Below, one piece after another: positions 11,764 to 25,730 of a stretch of 64,000 bases of DNA. The first letter of the stretch is position 1. Each line of letters opens with the position of its first letter. The notes under the pieces were generated by a model. The model was not told the DNA's origin. It ran no database searches and saw only the letters and a program-made list of their open reading frames with translations. The stretch comes from Cycas panzhihuaensis (Eukaryota > Cycadophyta), in assembly GCA_023213395.1 (NCBI GenBank), contig CM041465.1, positions 75,833,741-75,897,740 of the forward strand, in the 5' to 3' direction. The position numbers and the translations under genes are program-made.

Positions 11764-13800
11764 GCATGTTTTCTTTGTTGATTTTCTAAAAAATGTGTGA
11801 GAAATGGAGGTTCATTTTCCAATAATGACACCCTGTTCACACCAATTTTAGAGATTTTTCACAATATTGGGTAGCTATCAGTTAATCTAAAGTTATGACA
11901 AGTGATTATCAGCTCGTACTAGCTTGTATTTACAGTGCGGTAGGCTCATATTAGTCCTCATGACTCATAGTTCCATTTTTGGATAAAATGGCTCTATTTG
12001 GCCTACATTTCAACCTTAATCCATTTGTTTTGGCCATATCTTGCTCCCAAATAAAGATCTAGTACTTTAGGAAGTCCTTTGGAGGTGTTAGACTATTGTT
12101 CTAAGCAATCGCATGGAGTTTCCATTAATTATTCTCACATTTTTAGTCCCAGGTAGCTGTACAACCTCCATAAGCTCATGTTACCTTGTTTGAGCTTATT
12201 TCATTACAAAACAGTCCTATATTTATCTAAAAGAGGGTATCGTAGCCTTGAGATCCCATTCCAGCTAAAGACAAAGATTTTGCAAAGATATTTCTAACCT
12301 AAATCTTGCTCTTTCACTGTGAAGAGCCATGCACATGCCATAGAAAGTTGCACAACTTTCATTTCTTTGAAATTTTTTAATTTTCAACTTTATTTTTTAT
12401 AAAGTTAAAGAAACATTAAATTAAATCTTAATTTATAACTTAAATCTACACTCAAGTGCTTTATTGTGATCATATTTTCACTCATATGACCATACTTTTA
12501 TCATAAAAGGGGAGTAACTTAAAGATTATAGATTATCTTTTATAATTTTTTATTATGCTAAAAGATTAGGGACTTTTTGGATAAAGTTTCAAGTTTGACC
12601 AACCTCTCAACAATCTAGCTTGTGGTCACATGTGCTAGTTCTACGACTTGGGGCCAATGAACAAAGGGGGCTTAAGCCATTCCTATTTAGATTTTTTATC
12701 ATAAAGGGTACTTGTCACTATTTTCATCATAACCTTTCAACGGAGAGTCATATTTGGGTGTCGTTTAAACCATTAGAAAGCTAATTTAGAGGGTTATAGC
12801 CTAAAGTCATTTTTAGTTATCTATTTTATAGGAGTTACAAGCTACTTAAGTTGACCTACTTATTTGAGCAATCTTATGCCTTAATTCATCATTTGAAGGC
12901 TTATATTCTACTTTGTATAAGATTTTCTAATATTGTATACTATTTCGTTTTGTAGGAATTATAAGCTACTCAAGTTGACCTACTTATTTGGGTAATCTTA
13001 AGCCTTAATTCATCATTTGAAGGCTTATATTCTACTTTGCATAATATTTTCTATTATTATATAATATGGGTATCTATTAGTATGTTATTCTAATTAAGTT
13101 TTTGAGCCAACAAGTGCTTATAATTTGGTTATTATAGGTGTTCTTCTTGAATGATTGAGGTGGATATTCTTGGAGCAAGTCCATCAAAGAGCTCTCTAAA
13201 CCCTATATTTCCTTTCATTTTTAGCTTCCTTTATTAAAAAGAATCTTATTTATAAGTAAGAACATATTAAAATCCATCTTTAACTTGAAAATTTAATAAA
13301 GATAATCTTAAATCTATAAGCAAACTATACCAACCTCACAAGGAGAATGGTTAGGACTCCTAAAGGTATCACTTTACATACACCTTTAGTATTTCTCTAA
13401 TTTATTAAAGAAACCATTAGATATAAGGTGTATTAACTGGTAGGTTAAGTTGAAAATATTTCCTTTGATGTTTATAGACTATGCTAGACTCGTAGAGGGT
13501 GAGTGCCTTAGTTATAGTTCTCAACTAGATATGTTGTTAGGCATAAGTCTAATGCAGGTGGATTAATAAATTAGGGGGGTCTTTGACCTTTTTAGTAGCC
13601 CACATACTAAGGTATATAGAGCCTTGAGCTCATGTACTAATATATAGGGTCCATATTTTACCACTGGTGGGTAGGCACCACTAGACAGAGTAGCAATCAA
13701 GAGTTTCCTTTGAGACCCACAAACTTAGAATTCTAGAATAGTAGCCCCTAGGTAGATAGGATACAAGTACATAAAACTCAAAACTAAAGGACATGTAGAA
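11764..13800 (+). other. Long untranslated leader of copia A
   Basis: About 2 kb without coding signal lies between the PBS and the gag start. It contains a 124-bp tandem duplication (12831-13078). Its last 400 bases (about 13340-13735) match, in inverted orientation, about 22975-23370 in the leader of copia B (shared TGGGTAGGCACCACTAGA and GAGGGTGAGTGCCTT blocks). Confidence 0.6.
12831..13078 (+). repeat. 124-bp tandem duplication in the leader
   Basis: Two copies (12831-12954 and from 12955) begin GGAGTTACAAGCTACT and GGAATTATAAGCTACT and stay aligned through CATCATTTGAAGGCTTATAT. Few substitutions separate them, so the duplication is younger than most of the decay around it. Confidence 0.8.
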
Positions 13801-16800
13801 ATGGTATCCCAAATGCTTCTATTAAATATAATTAAACTCAATGGCCTAAATAATTTTGTAGCTTAGAAGAAACAAGTGAAAAACCTCCTCATCATGAATG
13901 ACTATTGGAGTTATGTCAATGGTGATATTCCTTTATCTAGACTTACTCAAGATCCTAATGATCCTACCATAATCATTCTAATCGATTTAATTATCTTATC
14001 TAACTTTAAATATAAGGATCATATAGCCTTGTCTTTCCTCCACTTAGTCGTAGAAGACAAAATGGATTAGAATATAGAAACAACACAAATCTCTCACAAA
14101 GCTTAGACCATCTTATATGCTCTCTATGAGAGGAAAGATAAGTCAAAGTCTTTGACTCTTAAAGCATGCATGTTTATTATCCCCTTTACTGGAAATATTA
14201 TTTCTCACCTAACTGAAGTTAAGATAATAAGAAATCAACTAATAATCCTTGGGAAACCTCCATTAGATAATGGCTTAATTTATAACATCCTTAATATTCT
14301 CCCTATTAAATACAATAGTTTTGTTTATAAACTCCATGATAATTACACAAAAATAAACTTTATCATATTTCAATGATTCTTGCTAAGAGAAGAAAATATC
14401 CTCAATTGCCAAGGAGTAACATCTACCTCAACTTAATACCTGTATTTATAGTCCAAAATTCAAAGAGAGGAAAGACAACATAATAACCAACTCAAAAGCC
14501 AAGTCAGTTATAAAATCTTACTCAATAATTTGACTCCTTAGGCATCTTACAAGAGATAAGTCAAATGCTAACTCAATAGAAACCACATCAAGTTGGCATT
14601 TCCTCCTATCAAGTTCAATAGCCTTAGTAGCACCATCAACCTCCACAGCCTCAATCAGAAAGGAATCAGTAGTGTAGACTAAATGTTACCTGCTTGTACT
14701 ATGGGAAAAATGGCCATTTAGATGTTAAATATAGGAGAAGACAAGCTAAACTTCAAATGTTATAAAATTAGGGGGGACAACCATATGGATCTACCTTCCA
14801 ACAAGGAACCCTATATTATTAATAAGGAGCACTCAACTACTAATAAGGCAAAACTAGTTATCAATGAGGACCATACCCTCAATAAGGAGCTCCTTATCTA
14901 TAATAAGAAGGCCTCATGCCTTAACAAGGAGCCGCTTATCTATAATAAGTAGGCCCTAGTATTCAATAAGAAGCCCCTTATTTCTAACAAATAAGGCCCT
15001 ATTTATTAACAAGAAGACCCTATCTACCCACAAGGAGTGCCATCATATCAATAACCATACATATTTTATCAACAGAATTAGAATCCAAGACTAAATTAAA
15101 ATCAACGTCAGTAGAATAGGTAGTGGTTCCCACCTAGGAATCAAAGGACCAATCCTAACACTCAACAAGGAGGTAATATGGTAGATACTCAAGACACCTA
15201 CTCTCAAAACCTAATCTTTGCATCATTATCATCTTAACACAATGACAATGCTTGGATACTTGACTCAGGTGCCACTCACCACATGACTGGCACATAAGAT
15301 ATTATGGAGGAAACCTATCTAATTAACACACAAATAATAATATTTAGAGATAACCTAACATATGATATGACTAAAATTAGAAGGTCCCTAGTAGCTTTGA
15401 AAGACTCCAAAATTATCCATCATATCAATAATTTATTTTTAGTTCCAAGTATGAAATTGAACCTGCTTTCCATTAGCCAATTCGATAAGTAGAATCTAGA
15501 TGTCCTCTTTAGTTAAGTCATCTACACCATTACTAATCATGTAACTAGATAACTTGTAGCAACATGACATAAAGACAATGACTTATATAAGCTTGATGGT
15601 ATTCCTCTACCTCCCAATCCACCAACAGAATCATATTTAATGGCTCAAAGTATCCAACTTGACAAGGGTAAAGATATCATGGTAGAGGACTAACCTTATA
15701 TCCAAGAACCAAGTGAATGCTCCCATACATATGAGAAATCTACCTTAAATAGTGTTAGAGACCAGTTATGGCATCAATGCTTTAGTCACTTACATATATA
15801 TATAATTTAAATCTCATGTCTAGGATTCATATTGTATATGGACTTCCTAAGATCAAGAGAAACATATACATTTGTGAGGCATACCTAGTGGGAAAATAAC
15901 AAAGAGAAAAATTTCCATCCAAGACTATATGGAAAGCCTGTGAACCATTAGAACGGGTCCACTCAGACATTTGTGGTCCTATGTTAGTTTAATCTCTTAA
16001 TGGTAGCCTATTTTTTATGACTTTTATAGATGACTATTCCTAAAATGTATAGGTCTACCTTTTAAGGAATAAGTACCAAGTTCTTGACAACTTCAAGGAA
16101 TTTAAAGATGAGGTAGAAAATGAAAGTGGCATAAATATCAAGACCCTTAGACTAGACAATGGAGAGGAGTACATATCAAATCAATTCACTAATTTCTACA
16201 AATAATATAGCATCAAATGTGAGTTCTTAGCACCTTACTCACCTTAATAAAATGGTATAGTTGAGAGAATGAACCAAATATTAGTAAATAAAATTAAAGA
16301 TATGTTAAGTGGAGCCAATCTTTCTATAATATTTTGGACTAATGCTATCATGATTATTGCCTTCTTATAAACAAAAATCTCACTGTTGATATTAGGAACA
16401 TCACTCCTGAGAAATCTTGGATAGGGTTTAAACCAATAGTTGCACATTTGAAAACATTTAGATGCACATCATACAAACTTGTTCTAAAAGAAAATATAAA
16501 GAAGTAAGATGATAAGAGCCTTAAGTACATATTCTTTAGCTATATACTTAGTTATAAATCCTATAAGGTATTTGAAATTATTGGGAACCAAGCCTACACC
16601 ACTTAGGATGTTAGTTTTGATAAATATATTAAAGACTTGGACCCCTCAAAACTTCAGTATATAGTAGAAAATGATGTTTGTGTGTCTCAAGTGCCTCTTA
16701 CACCAATTTTGGAGCCACTGACACCTACATCCTTATACACACTAGGTTTGTCTTTAACCCTAGTAGCTTCAATGAATACATTAAATACTAACTCCTCCAT

Positions 16801-18490
16801 ACCACACATTTTAGTTGATGACCTTTAGGTAGAAGCCACTAGTATTTAGCCACCTCTCAAGTAGGTTTAACAATTGTTAAAGGATGCTCCTCTTCCTCCA
16901 ACAATTGACAAAAGGATATTAAAAATGAGACATGACACTCCTTAATGACATATGTCTTAGAAACCCCTAAGCCTTCCATGTTTTAGGATACAATCAAAGA
17001 TAAAATATGGAAAGTAACTATGGATAAAGAGATTATCTCCATCCTAAAAAATTAAACTTAAGAGCTAATAGAACTGCCACCTGGGGAAAAGTTAATTAAT
17101 TATAGATGGCTATATAAAACCAAGTTCCATGTAAATAGCCCCATCGAGCATCACAAATCTCATCTTATTACAAAATATTTTAAGTAATAGGAGGCAATAA
17201 CTTATGATGTGACCTTTACACCAATATCTAACATGATTGCATTCCATTTAGTAATATCATTAGTAGCCCAATTCAACTAGCTAGTCTATAAAATGGATGT
17301 GAAGAGTGCTTTCCTTAATACAGAGCTCACTGAAGAGGTTTTCTTAGAGTAACCTCCTGATTATATTGATCCAGGTAAAGAACACTTAGTTTATAAGCTT
17401 AAAAAAGCCTTGTTTAGACTAAAGTAGGCACCATATACCTAGTATACAAAGATTAATGCTTTCCTCACTCAATATGGATTCCATCATTCACACTCTAGCC
17501 TAGACTTGTATATTCATATTAGAGAACACTTGGTCACCATCATTTCACTGTATATGGAGGATTTAGTAATCATAGGTAATGATATTAAAGGCATAGATTA
17601 TCTAAACTAAAAAATAACTTTGAGGTGACAGATCTTGGGTTGCTCTATTATTTCCTTAGAATTGAAGTTTGGCAAGAACTAGGCTACATCTTTCTGTCTT
17701 AATCAAAATATGCCAATGAACTTTTGCAATGATTAGGATGATTGATTACAAGCCAATACCAATTCTTATGGAAATAGGAGCCAAGCTAAAACTGAATGAG
17801 TAAGGCAAACCATTTGATCTTACCTTGTACTAGTAGTTAGTTGGGAGTCTCATCTATCTCATCCATCCTCATCTGGATATCTCTTATGCAGCTGAGATCT
17901 ATTCTAAGTATACGTCAAAGCCCAAAGTATTCTACTAGAAAGTTGTAATTAAGATTCTCAAATACATTTATATCACACATTAGTTTAGACTTGATTACAC
18001 CTAAACTAACTCTCCTACCTTGAAAGGAGATACAAATGCTAACTATGTAGATTTCCAAGATATACACCACTCAACTTCATGATACTATTTTGACATGGAC
18101 TCAATTGTAATCTCTTAGAGCTATAAGAAGTATCTAAATGTTGCCATTTCTTCTGCTAAAGTCGAATACAAAGTAGTTGTCCATGCCACTACAAAGTTGA
18201 TTTGACTCAAAAGGATTTTTGTAGAGCTTGGTCTTCAACAGACTCTTCCCACCATTCTTTATTGTAATAACTAGAGTGTATTGAAGATGATGAAGAATCT
18301 AACTTTCTATGATAGAACTAAGCATATAAAGGTCCACCATCACTTTATCCATGAGCATGTTTAAAATAGACAAGTAATTCTTATTTATCAACCAACTAAG
18401 GACCAAGTTGCAAACATCTTCACAAAAGCACTTAGTAAACCAAAGTTTAAATGGTTTTGACACTACCTCAACATCATATGTAATGAAGTT
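13801..18490 (+). pseudogene. Copia A gag-pol polyprotein, degenerate
   Basis: Domains in the copia order. Gag starts at ATG 13801 (IIKLNGLNNFV, then NLLIMNDYWSYVNGD), with a later Gag block at 14152-14376. A zinc knuckle at about 14691-14735 reads CLYYGKNGHLDVKY, with two Cys now Tyr. The protease has WILDSGATHHMTG (15253-15291), catalytic triplet intact. The integrase region has LWHQCFSHL (about 15757), VHSDICGPM (about 15957), then RLDNGEEY and NGIVERMN. The RT has KMDVKSAFLN (about 17293) and the active site YMEDL, where YVDD is usual. The RNase H ends with DRTKHIKVHHHFIHEHV (about 18310-18360). Dozens of stops, mostly TAG/TAA at expected Gln codons, show it is dead. The order protease, integrase, RT separates it from gypsy. 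Confidence 0.9.
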
Positions 18491-18496
18491 ATCATT

Positions 18497-18505
18497 AAGG
18501 GAAGG
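18497..18505 (+). other. Polypurine tract of copia A and start of its 3' LTR
   Basis: AAGGGAAGG directly precedes TATTAAAACTTG at 18506, which fits an LTR start with TG decayed to TA. About 17 bases later the sequence passes into the truncated LTR of copia B. Confidence 0.6.
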
Positions 18506-18522
18506 TATTAAAACTTGTAATA

Positions 18523-18579
18523 ACCATTTATAGGCCTAAGGTGATTGCACACGCTTTCATATTGGGTATTATCCTAACA
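18523..18579 (-). repeat. Truncated 3' LTR of copia B, with PPT
   Basis: Plus-strand CCATTTATAGGCC through CATATTGGGTATTATCCTA matches the last 57 bases of the right LTR (to 26110). On the minus strand it starts TGTTAGGATAAT and is preceded by the purine tract ATGGGGAAGAA (18590-18580). The remaining 300 bp of this LTR are missing. Confidence 0.75.
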
Positions 18580-18599
18580 TTCTTCCCCATAATATCCAA

Positions 18600-21500
18600 T
18601 GTGTAGAATTCCCAACTTGTCTCTAAATTTATAAAATTTGATCCTTCCCAAATATTTTGTGAAGATGTATTTTTCTTGATCTTCTATGCTACAATATGCT
18701 AATTCTATTTCACCTTCTTGTACTAGCTCTTAAATGAAATGGTGTTATGTCTCAATATGCTTTATTCTACTATGAAATACTGGGTTCTTTATCATTTGTA
18801 TTATGCTCTGACTATCACACTAAATTCTTATTAGCCCTCTTTGTTTTAACTAAAAATCCTATAATAGTCTTCTTAACCAAATTGTTTCACATGCCCTTGA
18901 AACTGCTACTTTGTATTTGACTTCTGTTGTAGATAAAGATACTCTACTCTACTTTTTGGTGCTCTAGGCTATAGCTACCAAAACCATACTAAAAATATAA
19001 CCAGAAGTAGATATTATATTATCAATGTCACCTACCTAATCTAAATTTGTATATCTTGTCAATCTAAAATTTAATGAAACCTTATAATATAAATAGTATT
19101 CTATAGTGCTTTTAAGATATATAAAATCTTTTTGGCTACTTGCCAATTAGTAGTCTTGGGATCTTGCATGAATCTAGATACTACGATGACTAAATGTATT
19201 ATGTCTAATCAAGTAGAAGTTAAGTAAATTAAATTATTAATTAATTGTCTGTAAAGTGTAGGATCAACATGTGTAGAACCATCTAGTTTGGATAGCTTGA
19301 TTCCTATTTCAGCTGGAGTTACTAAAGGTTTACAATCGATCATCTTAGACTTTTGTAGTGGGCCCAAGGTATATTTCCTTTGGGAGATGAAGATATCATT
19401 TTTATCTTGCCATACGTCCAAACCTACGAAGTAATGCATTAATCCCAAATCTATCATTTCAAATTCTTTACACATGGCTTTCTTAAAGATTTGTAAAAGG
19501 TGAGGGTCATTTCTAGTGTAAACAAGATCATCTACATAGAGTCCTATAATTAAAATAGAATATCTCTTAATTTTGATATATAATTTTGGATTTGATTGAG
19601 ACCCTTCAAAGCCTTGATCTCTAAAATATTTGTCAATGTAAGAATACTAGGCCTTAGGTGCTTGCTTCAAACCATAAAGTGTCTTTTTAAGTTTATATAC
19701 TTTGTCTTCTTCCCCCTTGACTTAAAAACTAAGGGGTTGGGAGACATAAATATATTCCTCAATGTAGCCATTAAGGAAAGTGTCTTTTATGTCCATTTGA
19801 TAAATATTCCATCCCATTTATTCTACCAAACTCATCATTATACATGTAGTTTCCATTTGTGCAATGGGGGTAAATGTCTTATTATAGTTAATACCTTCTC
19901 TTTGTGCATAACCTTTGACTACTAATCTAGCTTTATATTTTTCAATTAATTCATCAAAATAGAACTTAGTTTTATAAATCCCCTTAGTACCAATTACTCT
20001 TTTATTAGGAGGTAAATCAATCAATTCCCAAGTATCATTCTTGATGATGGAATTATATTTGTCTTCCATTACCTTTCTCTAATTATCTTCTGTATTGGCC
20101 TCTTTAAATATTTGAGGCTTATGGGACTCCATAACTTTACTCATGAGCACAAAGTTTACCCTATATGAGTAAATAGATCTCTTATTCCTATCCATGATGT
20201 TACCCATATCATGATTCCTTTGAACCCATTTTGGAAGACATCCTAGTAGAGGTTGAGAAGAGGTTTCCTCGCCATTTGGTTGATCAAGGACTCATCTAGA
20301 GTCAAACATAGGAGGCACATATCTTGACTTAGTGGAGGTATCAATATTTATCATCACTTTATTTCTCTTTTCTTGGTCATTATGGTAGAAATCATCTTCT
20401 TGAAATTTTATGTCTCTACTTACCATAACCTTCCTCATCTTAGGATCATAAACCTTCTATGATTTAGAAGTTTCACTATAACCAAGAAATATATACTTAA
20501 TTCTATGGTTGTCCAATTTAGATCTTCTTTGATTAGGTATATATACATAGGATAAGCACCTGAAAACTCTTAAGTGATGGATGTTTGGCTTGTAACTTAT
20601 CTAGGCTTCTTCAAGTATCTTCCATCTTAGTGCTTTGGTAGAGCACCTATTGAGGGGATAAACAAAGGTATAGACTACTTCTACCCAAAATTCATGTCCT
20701 AAATTTTTGTCTTTCAACATGTACCTTACTATTTCTATAATGATGCGATCTTTTCTTTTAGCTACACCATTTTATTATGGGGTGTATGGATTTGTGAGTT
20801 GTCTTCTTATCCCATGATACACACAATATGCCTTAAATTCATTAGAGATGAATTCTCGCCCATTATCTAATCTTAGTGAGAGAAGTTTATATCCACTTTA
20901 TCACTCCACATAGGTTTTGAAGTCAACAAAGTGTTAGAAGGCATCATATTTGAACTTTGAGAAGAATACTCAAGTCTTTCTAGTGTAGTCATCAATAAAT
21001 ATAATGAAGTAGCATGAACTTGCTAATGACAAGATATTCATAGGGCTACAAATATCTATATAGACTAGTTGAAGTGATCTAAATGCTTAATAACTATAAT
21101 CTAAAACACTTTCTCTGTGTTGTTTACTAAGTAAGCATCCCTCTCAAATGTCTTTATCCACTTCAATGTTGGGAACCATTAACCATATCCATCCTTTTCA
21201 TTAAAGACAATTGTTATAATTTAGATGTCCAAATCTCCTATGCCATAAGTCACTATCCAATTTAACCATGGTTCTTAACACATAAGTATCTAATGGGGTA
21301 AAGACAAGTTTGAAGAGTCTATCCTTAGTCATTTTTCCTTTCGCTACAACCACTTTATTTCTTCTCTTATCTATAATTGTACACTCTCTATTATTAAAGA
21401 TAACCTTTTAATCCTAGACCATCATCTGTTCTACTAATAGTAGATTTTTTTTCAAAGCAAGAACATATAATATATTATCAAGGCGTCTATATTCCCCTAT

Positions 21501-22822
21501 GTTTATCATGAGAGCAATATTTCCTCTACTAACTGACTCATGGGATGTGTCATCACCAAACATTATTGATCCCTTTTAAGTTCTATCTAAAGTATAGAAT
21601 AAATACTCCTTATGTGTCATATGAGTGGAGCACCCTAAATTAATATACTAGTTGTCATCTTCTTCTTCTTAGGTAGTATAGCTAGATAAGAAAAGCCTAT
21701 TATTGTCCTTTATTTTGATTATGATATTCACACTACATTTTGTGGGTAGTCTATATTTTAAAAAATATTTATCTTTTATATGACCACTATGATTATAATA
21801 GGTATAATATAGTGTATCTCTTCTCCCATAACTTAAACTTTGACTATGAGGATGGGGTCTTTCTATATAAGATGATCTCTCCCTTTCTTCATAATGTAGG
21901 ACTTGATTATCCCTTTATTCATTTTCATAATAATTCAAACTTGACCTTTGATCTTGTACATTACCATGACAATTTAAGTAACACGGATGTACCTCTAGTT
22001 GTTTCTCTTGATTTTAGTATCTAGGAGGATTGACATTCATTTGGTTTTCTTCTTGTCTCCTTTAGTGGGGAGCTTGATGTTTAGGTGGTACATCTTGATG
22101 CATATCTCTTCTAAGATTTTAGTCTCTTCTTTTGAGAGATAATTCTATAGACTTTGATGAATCAACTTGAGAATTAGATTGAATTCTTGCCTTGGTAGCA
22201 AAGGTATGCTTAAGGGATTCATTTATATTTTGTTAATCTTCAACCGTTATCAACAAAGCACTTAGTTATTCTACCTTAAGGGTACTTAGGTCTTTGGATA
22301 TACCTATGCTTATTACTACTATTTCATATCTTCTTATAGTACTTACACATCTCAAGATCCTTTCTACTACTCTCTATTCTGTCAATGTATCTCCAAGCGA
22401 TCTCATTTAGTTAACTATATCTTATACTTTAGTCATAAATTCTATCACAAATTTTGTTGGCATCATGCATAAGTTCTTACATTTGTTTTTCAGATTTTGA
22501 AGTTTAGAAGATGCAGCTCCTTTATAGATTAACTATAAGGTATCCCATGCTTCCTTTAACTTTGTAGACTTACTAACTCTTGGGAAAATGTGATCTTCTA
22601 ATGCACAAAAGATGAGGGTAAGAGCTTCCTTATCTTTCTTAACATTTTCTTTGTAGGCTATCTTTTCAACATCTATGATATTTTGACCTAATTCACTATA
22701 ATTTATTCTCATAATTTCCTAAATGTAATTATTGATGAGGATGATCTCATCCTTCTACTTTAATTTAGAAAGCTATTTCCATCAAACTTAGGGATAATCA
22801 TGTTTCTAAAGCTTGTTGCCAT
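18600..22822 (-). pseudogene. Copia B gag-pol polyprotein, degenerate
   Basis: Read on the minus strand. Gag starts at ATG 22822 (MATSFRNMIIPKFDGNSF) and has the UBN2-type block ALEDHIFPRVSKSTKLKEAW. A zinc knuckle near 21780-21825 has the spacing C-x2-C-x4-H-x4-C, but all three Cys are now Tyr. The protease is seen as NLGCSTHMT (about 21630), catalytic Asp lost. The integrase region has LWHRRFGHLNYNN (about 21240) and LRLDNGREFIS. RT covers 20069-19209, including WELIDLPPNKRVIGTKGIYK and MIDLGLMHYFVGLDVW. RNase H has TEVKYKVAVSRACETIW (about 18890). It is less eroded in RT than copia A. The Gag types suggest the two elements are different families. Confidence 0.9.
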
Positions 22823-25730
22823 TTCTTACCTAGGTTTAAAAAAAAATATTTATAGATAGAGTGAAGTTTTCTAAAAGTTTAGTTTTAAAAATTAACCCAA
22901 AAAAATAATATTTAAATTTTTTCCTAAAGTTTTGTAAGTGTCTTAGTTCTTAATGAGGTTTCTAGGCTTTAAGTCTAAGGGTCTCTAGGGAAAACCTTTG
23001 GTTTCTATTCTATCTAGTGGTGCCTACCCATAAGTGGCAAAATAGGGACCTAATATATCAGCATATAAGCTCTAGACTTGATATATCTTAATATGTGGGT
23101 TATTAAGAAGGTTTTTACACCCCCATGAATTGTTGGTCCACTTACATCAAACTTATTCCTAACAATAAATCTAGTGGTGAAGGTTTTACAAACCAAGGCA
23201 CTCACCCTCTCTAAGTCTAGCCTTAGACTCTGAACTCTAAAAAGATAGGTTCTCCACCTCATCCTACCACCTAATACACCTTATAGCTAATGAAATTCCT
23301 CATCTAATATAAGTAGGTCAAGGATGTGTGTGAGGTGGTAACTTCAAGGGTCCTAACCATTCCCCTTATAAGGCTATAAAAAGTATGGTAAATTTTAGAT
23401 ATTATATTTATTAATATAAAAAATTAGAATTAGATATGATCTTTCTTAATCTTACAAGGATTCCTTTTAAATAAGAAATGAAATGAAATAAAAGAAACCT
23501 TAAGTAAGATGAAATATTTTAAATAAAAGTACTAAGCAATACTTTATATCAAGTTACTATAAAAATAAAGTAAGATAATCAAGATATTCCCTTTTTTAAT
23601 GAACCAAAAAATGAATATCAATATGAGATCTAATATTTTTTAAATTAAGATGCTCTTTGTAAAAGTAAATAAGAGACTATATACACTTTTCTAATTTGAT
23701 GCAATGAATTAATCAAACCTTTAATATTTGAATGCTCCTAAATCTTAGAATATTTAAATTTACTTTAAAGAAAAAAACGAGTGAAAACACTTGTAACTAT
23801 ACTCTTTGAAATGCCCTATTCAAGCTAAAGAAATGTGGAAAGAATGTTGTAATTATTCTTTGTACTAATGTAAATCAAATAACATGAAATTCCTTTATAG
23901 ATTTAGAAATAAACTAGGTGTATCTTAAAATTTTCAAAAATATATAATACTTGAAATGATCAAATATGCTCAAAAATTAGTTTATACTCAAAGGAAAGTA
24001 TAAAAATAAAGTAAATGGTTAAGGTAAGTAGTACCAGTTTGACGTATTGATCCAAGTAGACCTCTTGATCCTTAAGAAGCCAAAATGGATGTTAAAATCT
24101 ATAAATCAACTTGTAATCTTATGAAAAAATAATAAATATCCTTAGGAAACTAATTAGCAGCAAACAATACTCAAATAGAATTAATTTAGATAAAAATTTT
24201 GCTCAAAGAACATTATAAAATATGCTTATTAAGTCTAAATTAGAGCATTAAATTGAGGAGCTTTAAATACCTATAAAATAGTGTCAAAATAAGATGAAAC
24301 CAATTCTAATATATAAATCTATAAAAATACTTTCTGACGGTTCTTATAGTTTGAAAAATAGAGCCATGGCAGTCAAGATATTGAGGAAATAACAAATAGA
24401 CCCCTTTTTGACAAGTGAAATGAGTGTAGAAAAGAAGGTCAACTTTAACTGAGTTAAACACTACTAAAATAAACTCAAATTAAACAAAGGATGGTATTAG
24501 GATGAAGAGAACTGAAGTATAAATCCAACGAGTCTAACTTTATGAGAAATTGACACTCTAGTTAAGAGTTATAGTGAAAAAGGTGATGAGACCTCTTTGA
24601 GTATTAATAAAATAAAAATTTAAAGGGAAAATGTAATAAGCTCCTTTGGATAGTAAGAATGAGGTCATGTGGGACCCAATATGACCACAAAATAAGTGCC
24701 CAAGGGGACTAATTAACTTGAAAGTTTATCAAATAGAGTTAATACTCCTGAAAACCAAAAATTATAAAAAAGAACTAATTGTAATTTGGAGTCCATCCAA
24801 AAGGGAATGGTTGAATGGCCCTAGTAGGACCAAGAGCTAGTTAACTAGAGGGGGATAAAGCCTAAAATCTAAAGTTTATTATATTTAATTAAATTTTATT
24901 TAACTTTATAACTTTATAATAAATAAATATTAAAAAATAAATTAAAAAAGGTTAAAAAACTGACCTATGGATCTGCACACGTAATGGAGAGTTTGACGAG
25001 CTTGAACTCTTCACACAGTCCACTGATGGCAATAAAATTTGAGAGGAGTCTATATCTCCCTGATAGCTAGCTACCTGTGAAGTTTCATAGAAAATTGATT
25101 CTCATACACTAAGAATAGAGTAGTGAAGCCTACAGGGTTTGCATATGCATTAAGAGGATGTACAACCTATAAATTATATCAAACAACCTTGAGACAACTC
25201 TGTGTGGACCCTAAGAGACCTACACCTAAGCCTAATCAGTAAAACAATAAGGAAAATAAGAAAAAATAAGTAAGTGAGGAAGGAGCAAAAGGGTTTCAAT
25301 GTCAAAATTAAGCCACTAAGATTATGGGAGAGATATCTCCTCGTAGGGGCGACGATTTTTAAATATGTCAAATGCATTGCAAAGCTGGTTCATAGAAGAT
25401 TCAAATGAATAGTCATATACTAAGGTTCTGAGCAACATAGAGGCTACACTAGCCTATTTAAATCATATAACCTTGTATAACCTTTGAAAGTATGATGTAA
25501 AATAATAGAAAACATGATATTTTATCAATTAAATTCAAAAAACAACTATACTAGACTATTGATATGTTATATACACTTAATCTTACAATAAATACTTGAA
25601 AAAAACATGACTAATAAGCTTGTATGAATGAAAATATCAATTATTTATCAAAACTATATAAGAAATGCTATTAAAAAGCTATAATATAAACTGAAATATT
25701 AGTAAATAAGCTTGTTGTAGGCTGAACCAT
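22823..25730 (-). other. Long untranslated leader of copia B
   Basis: About 2.9 kb between PBS and gag on the minus strand, AT-rich and without coding signal. The 22975-23370 part is an inverted, diverged copy of 13340-13735 in copia A. The conservation of this leader segment between the two elements exceeds that of the surrounding leader. Confidence 0.55.

Larger units (their letters stand above)
11409..18522 (+). mobile_element. Ty1/copia element A, plus strand
   Basis: A plus-strand copia element with 5' LTR (to 11747), PBS, a roughly 2-kb leader, gag-pol pseudogene (13801-18490), PPT (18497-18505) and the start of a 3' LTR at 18506. The 3' LTR is interrupted by copia element B, and its remaining part lies at 26111-26420. 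The left part of the 5' LTR is lost in, or replaced by, the microsatellite, so no target duplication can be checked. Confidence 0.85.
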
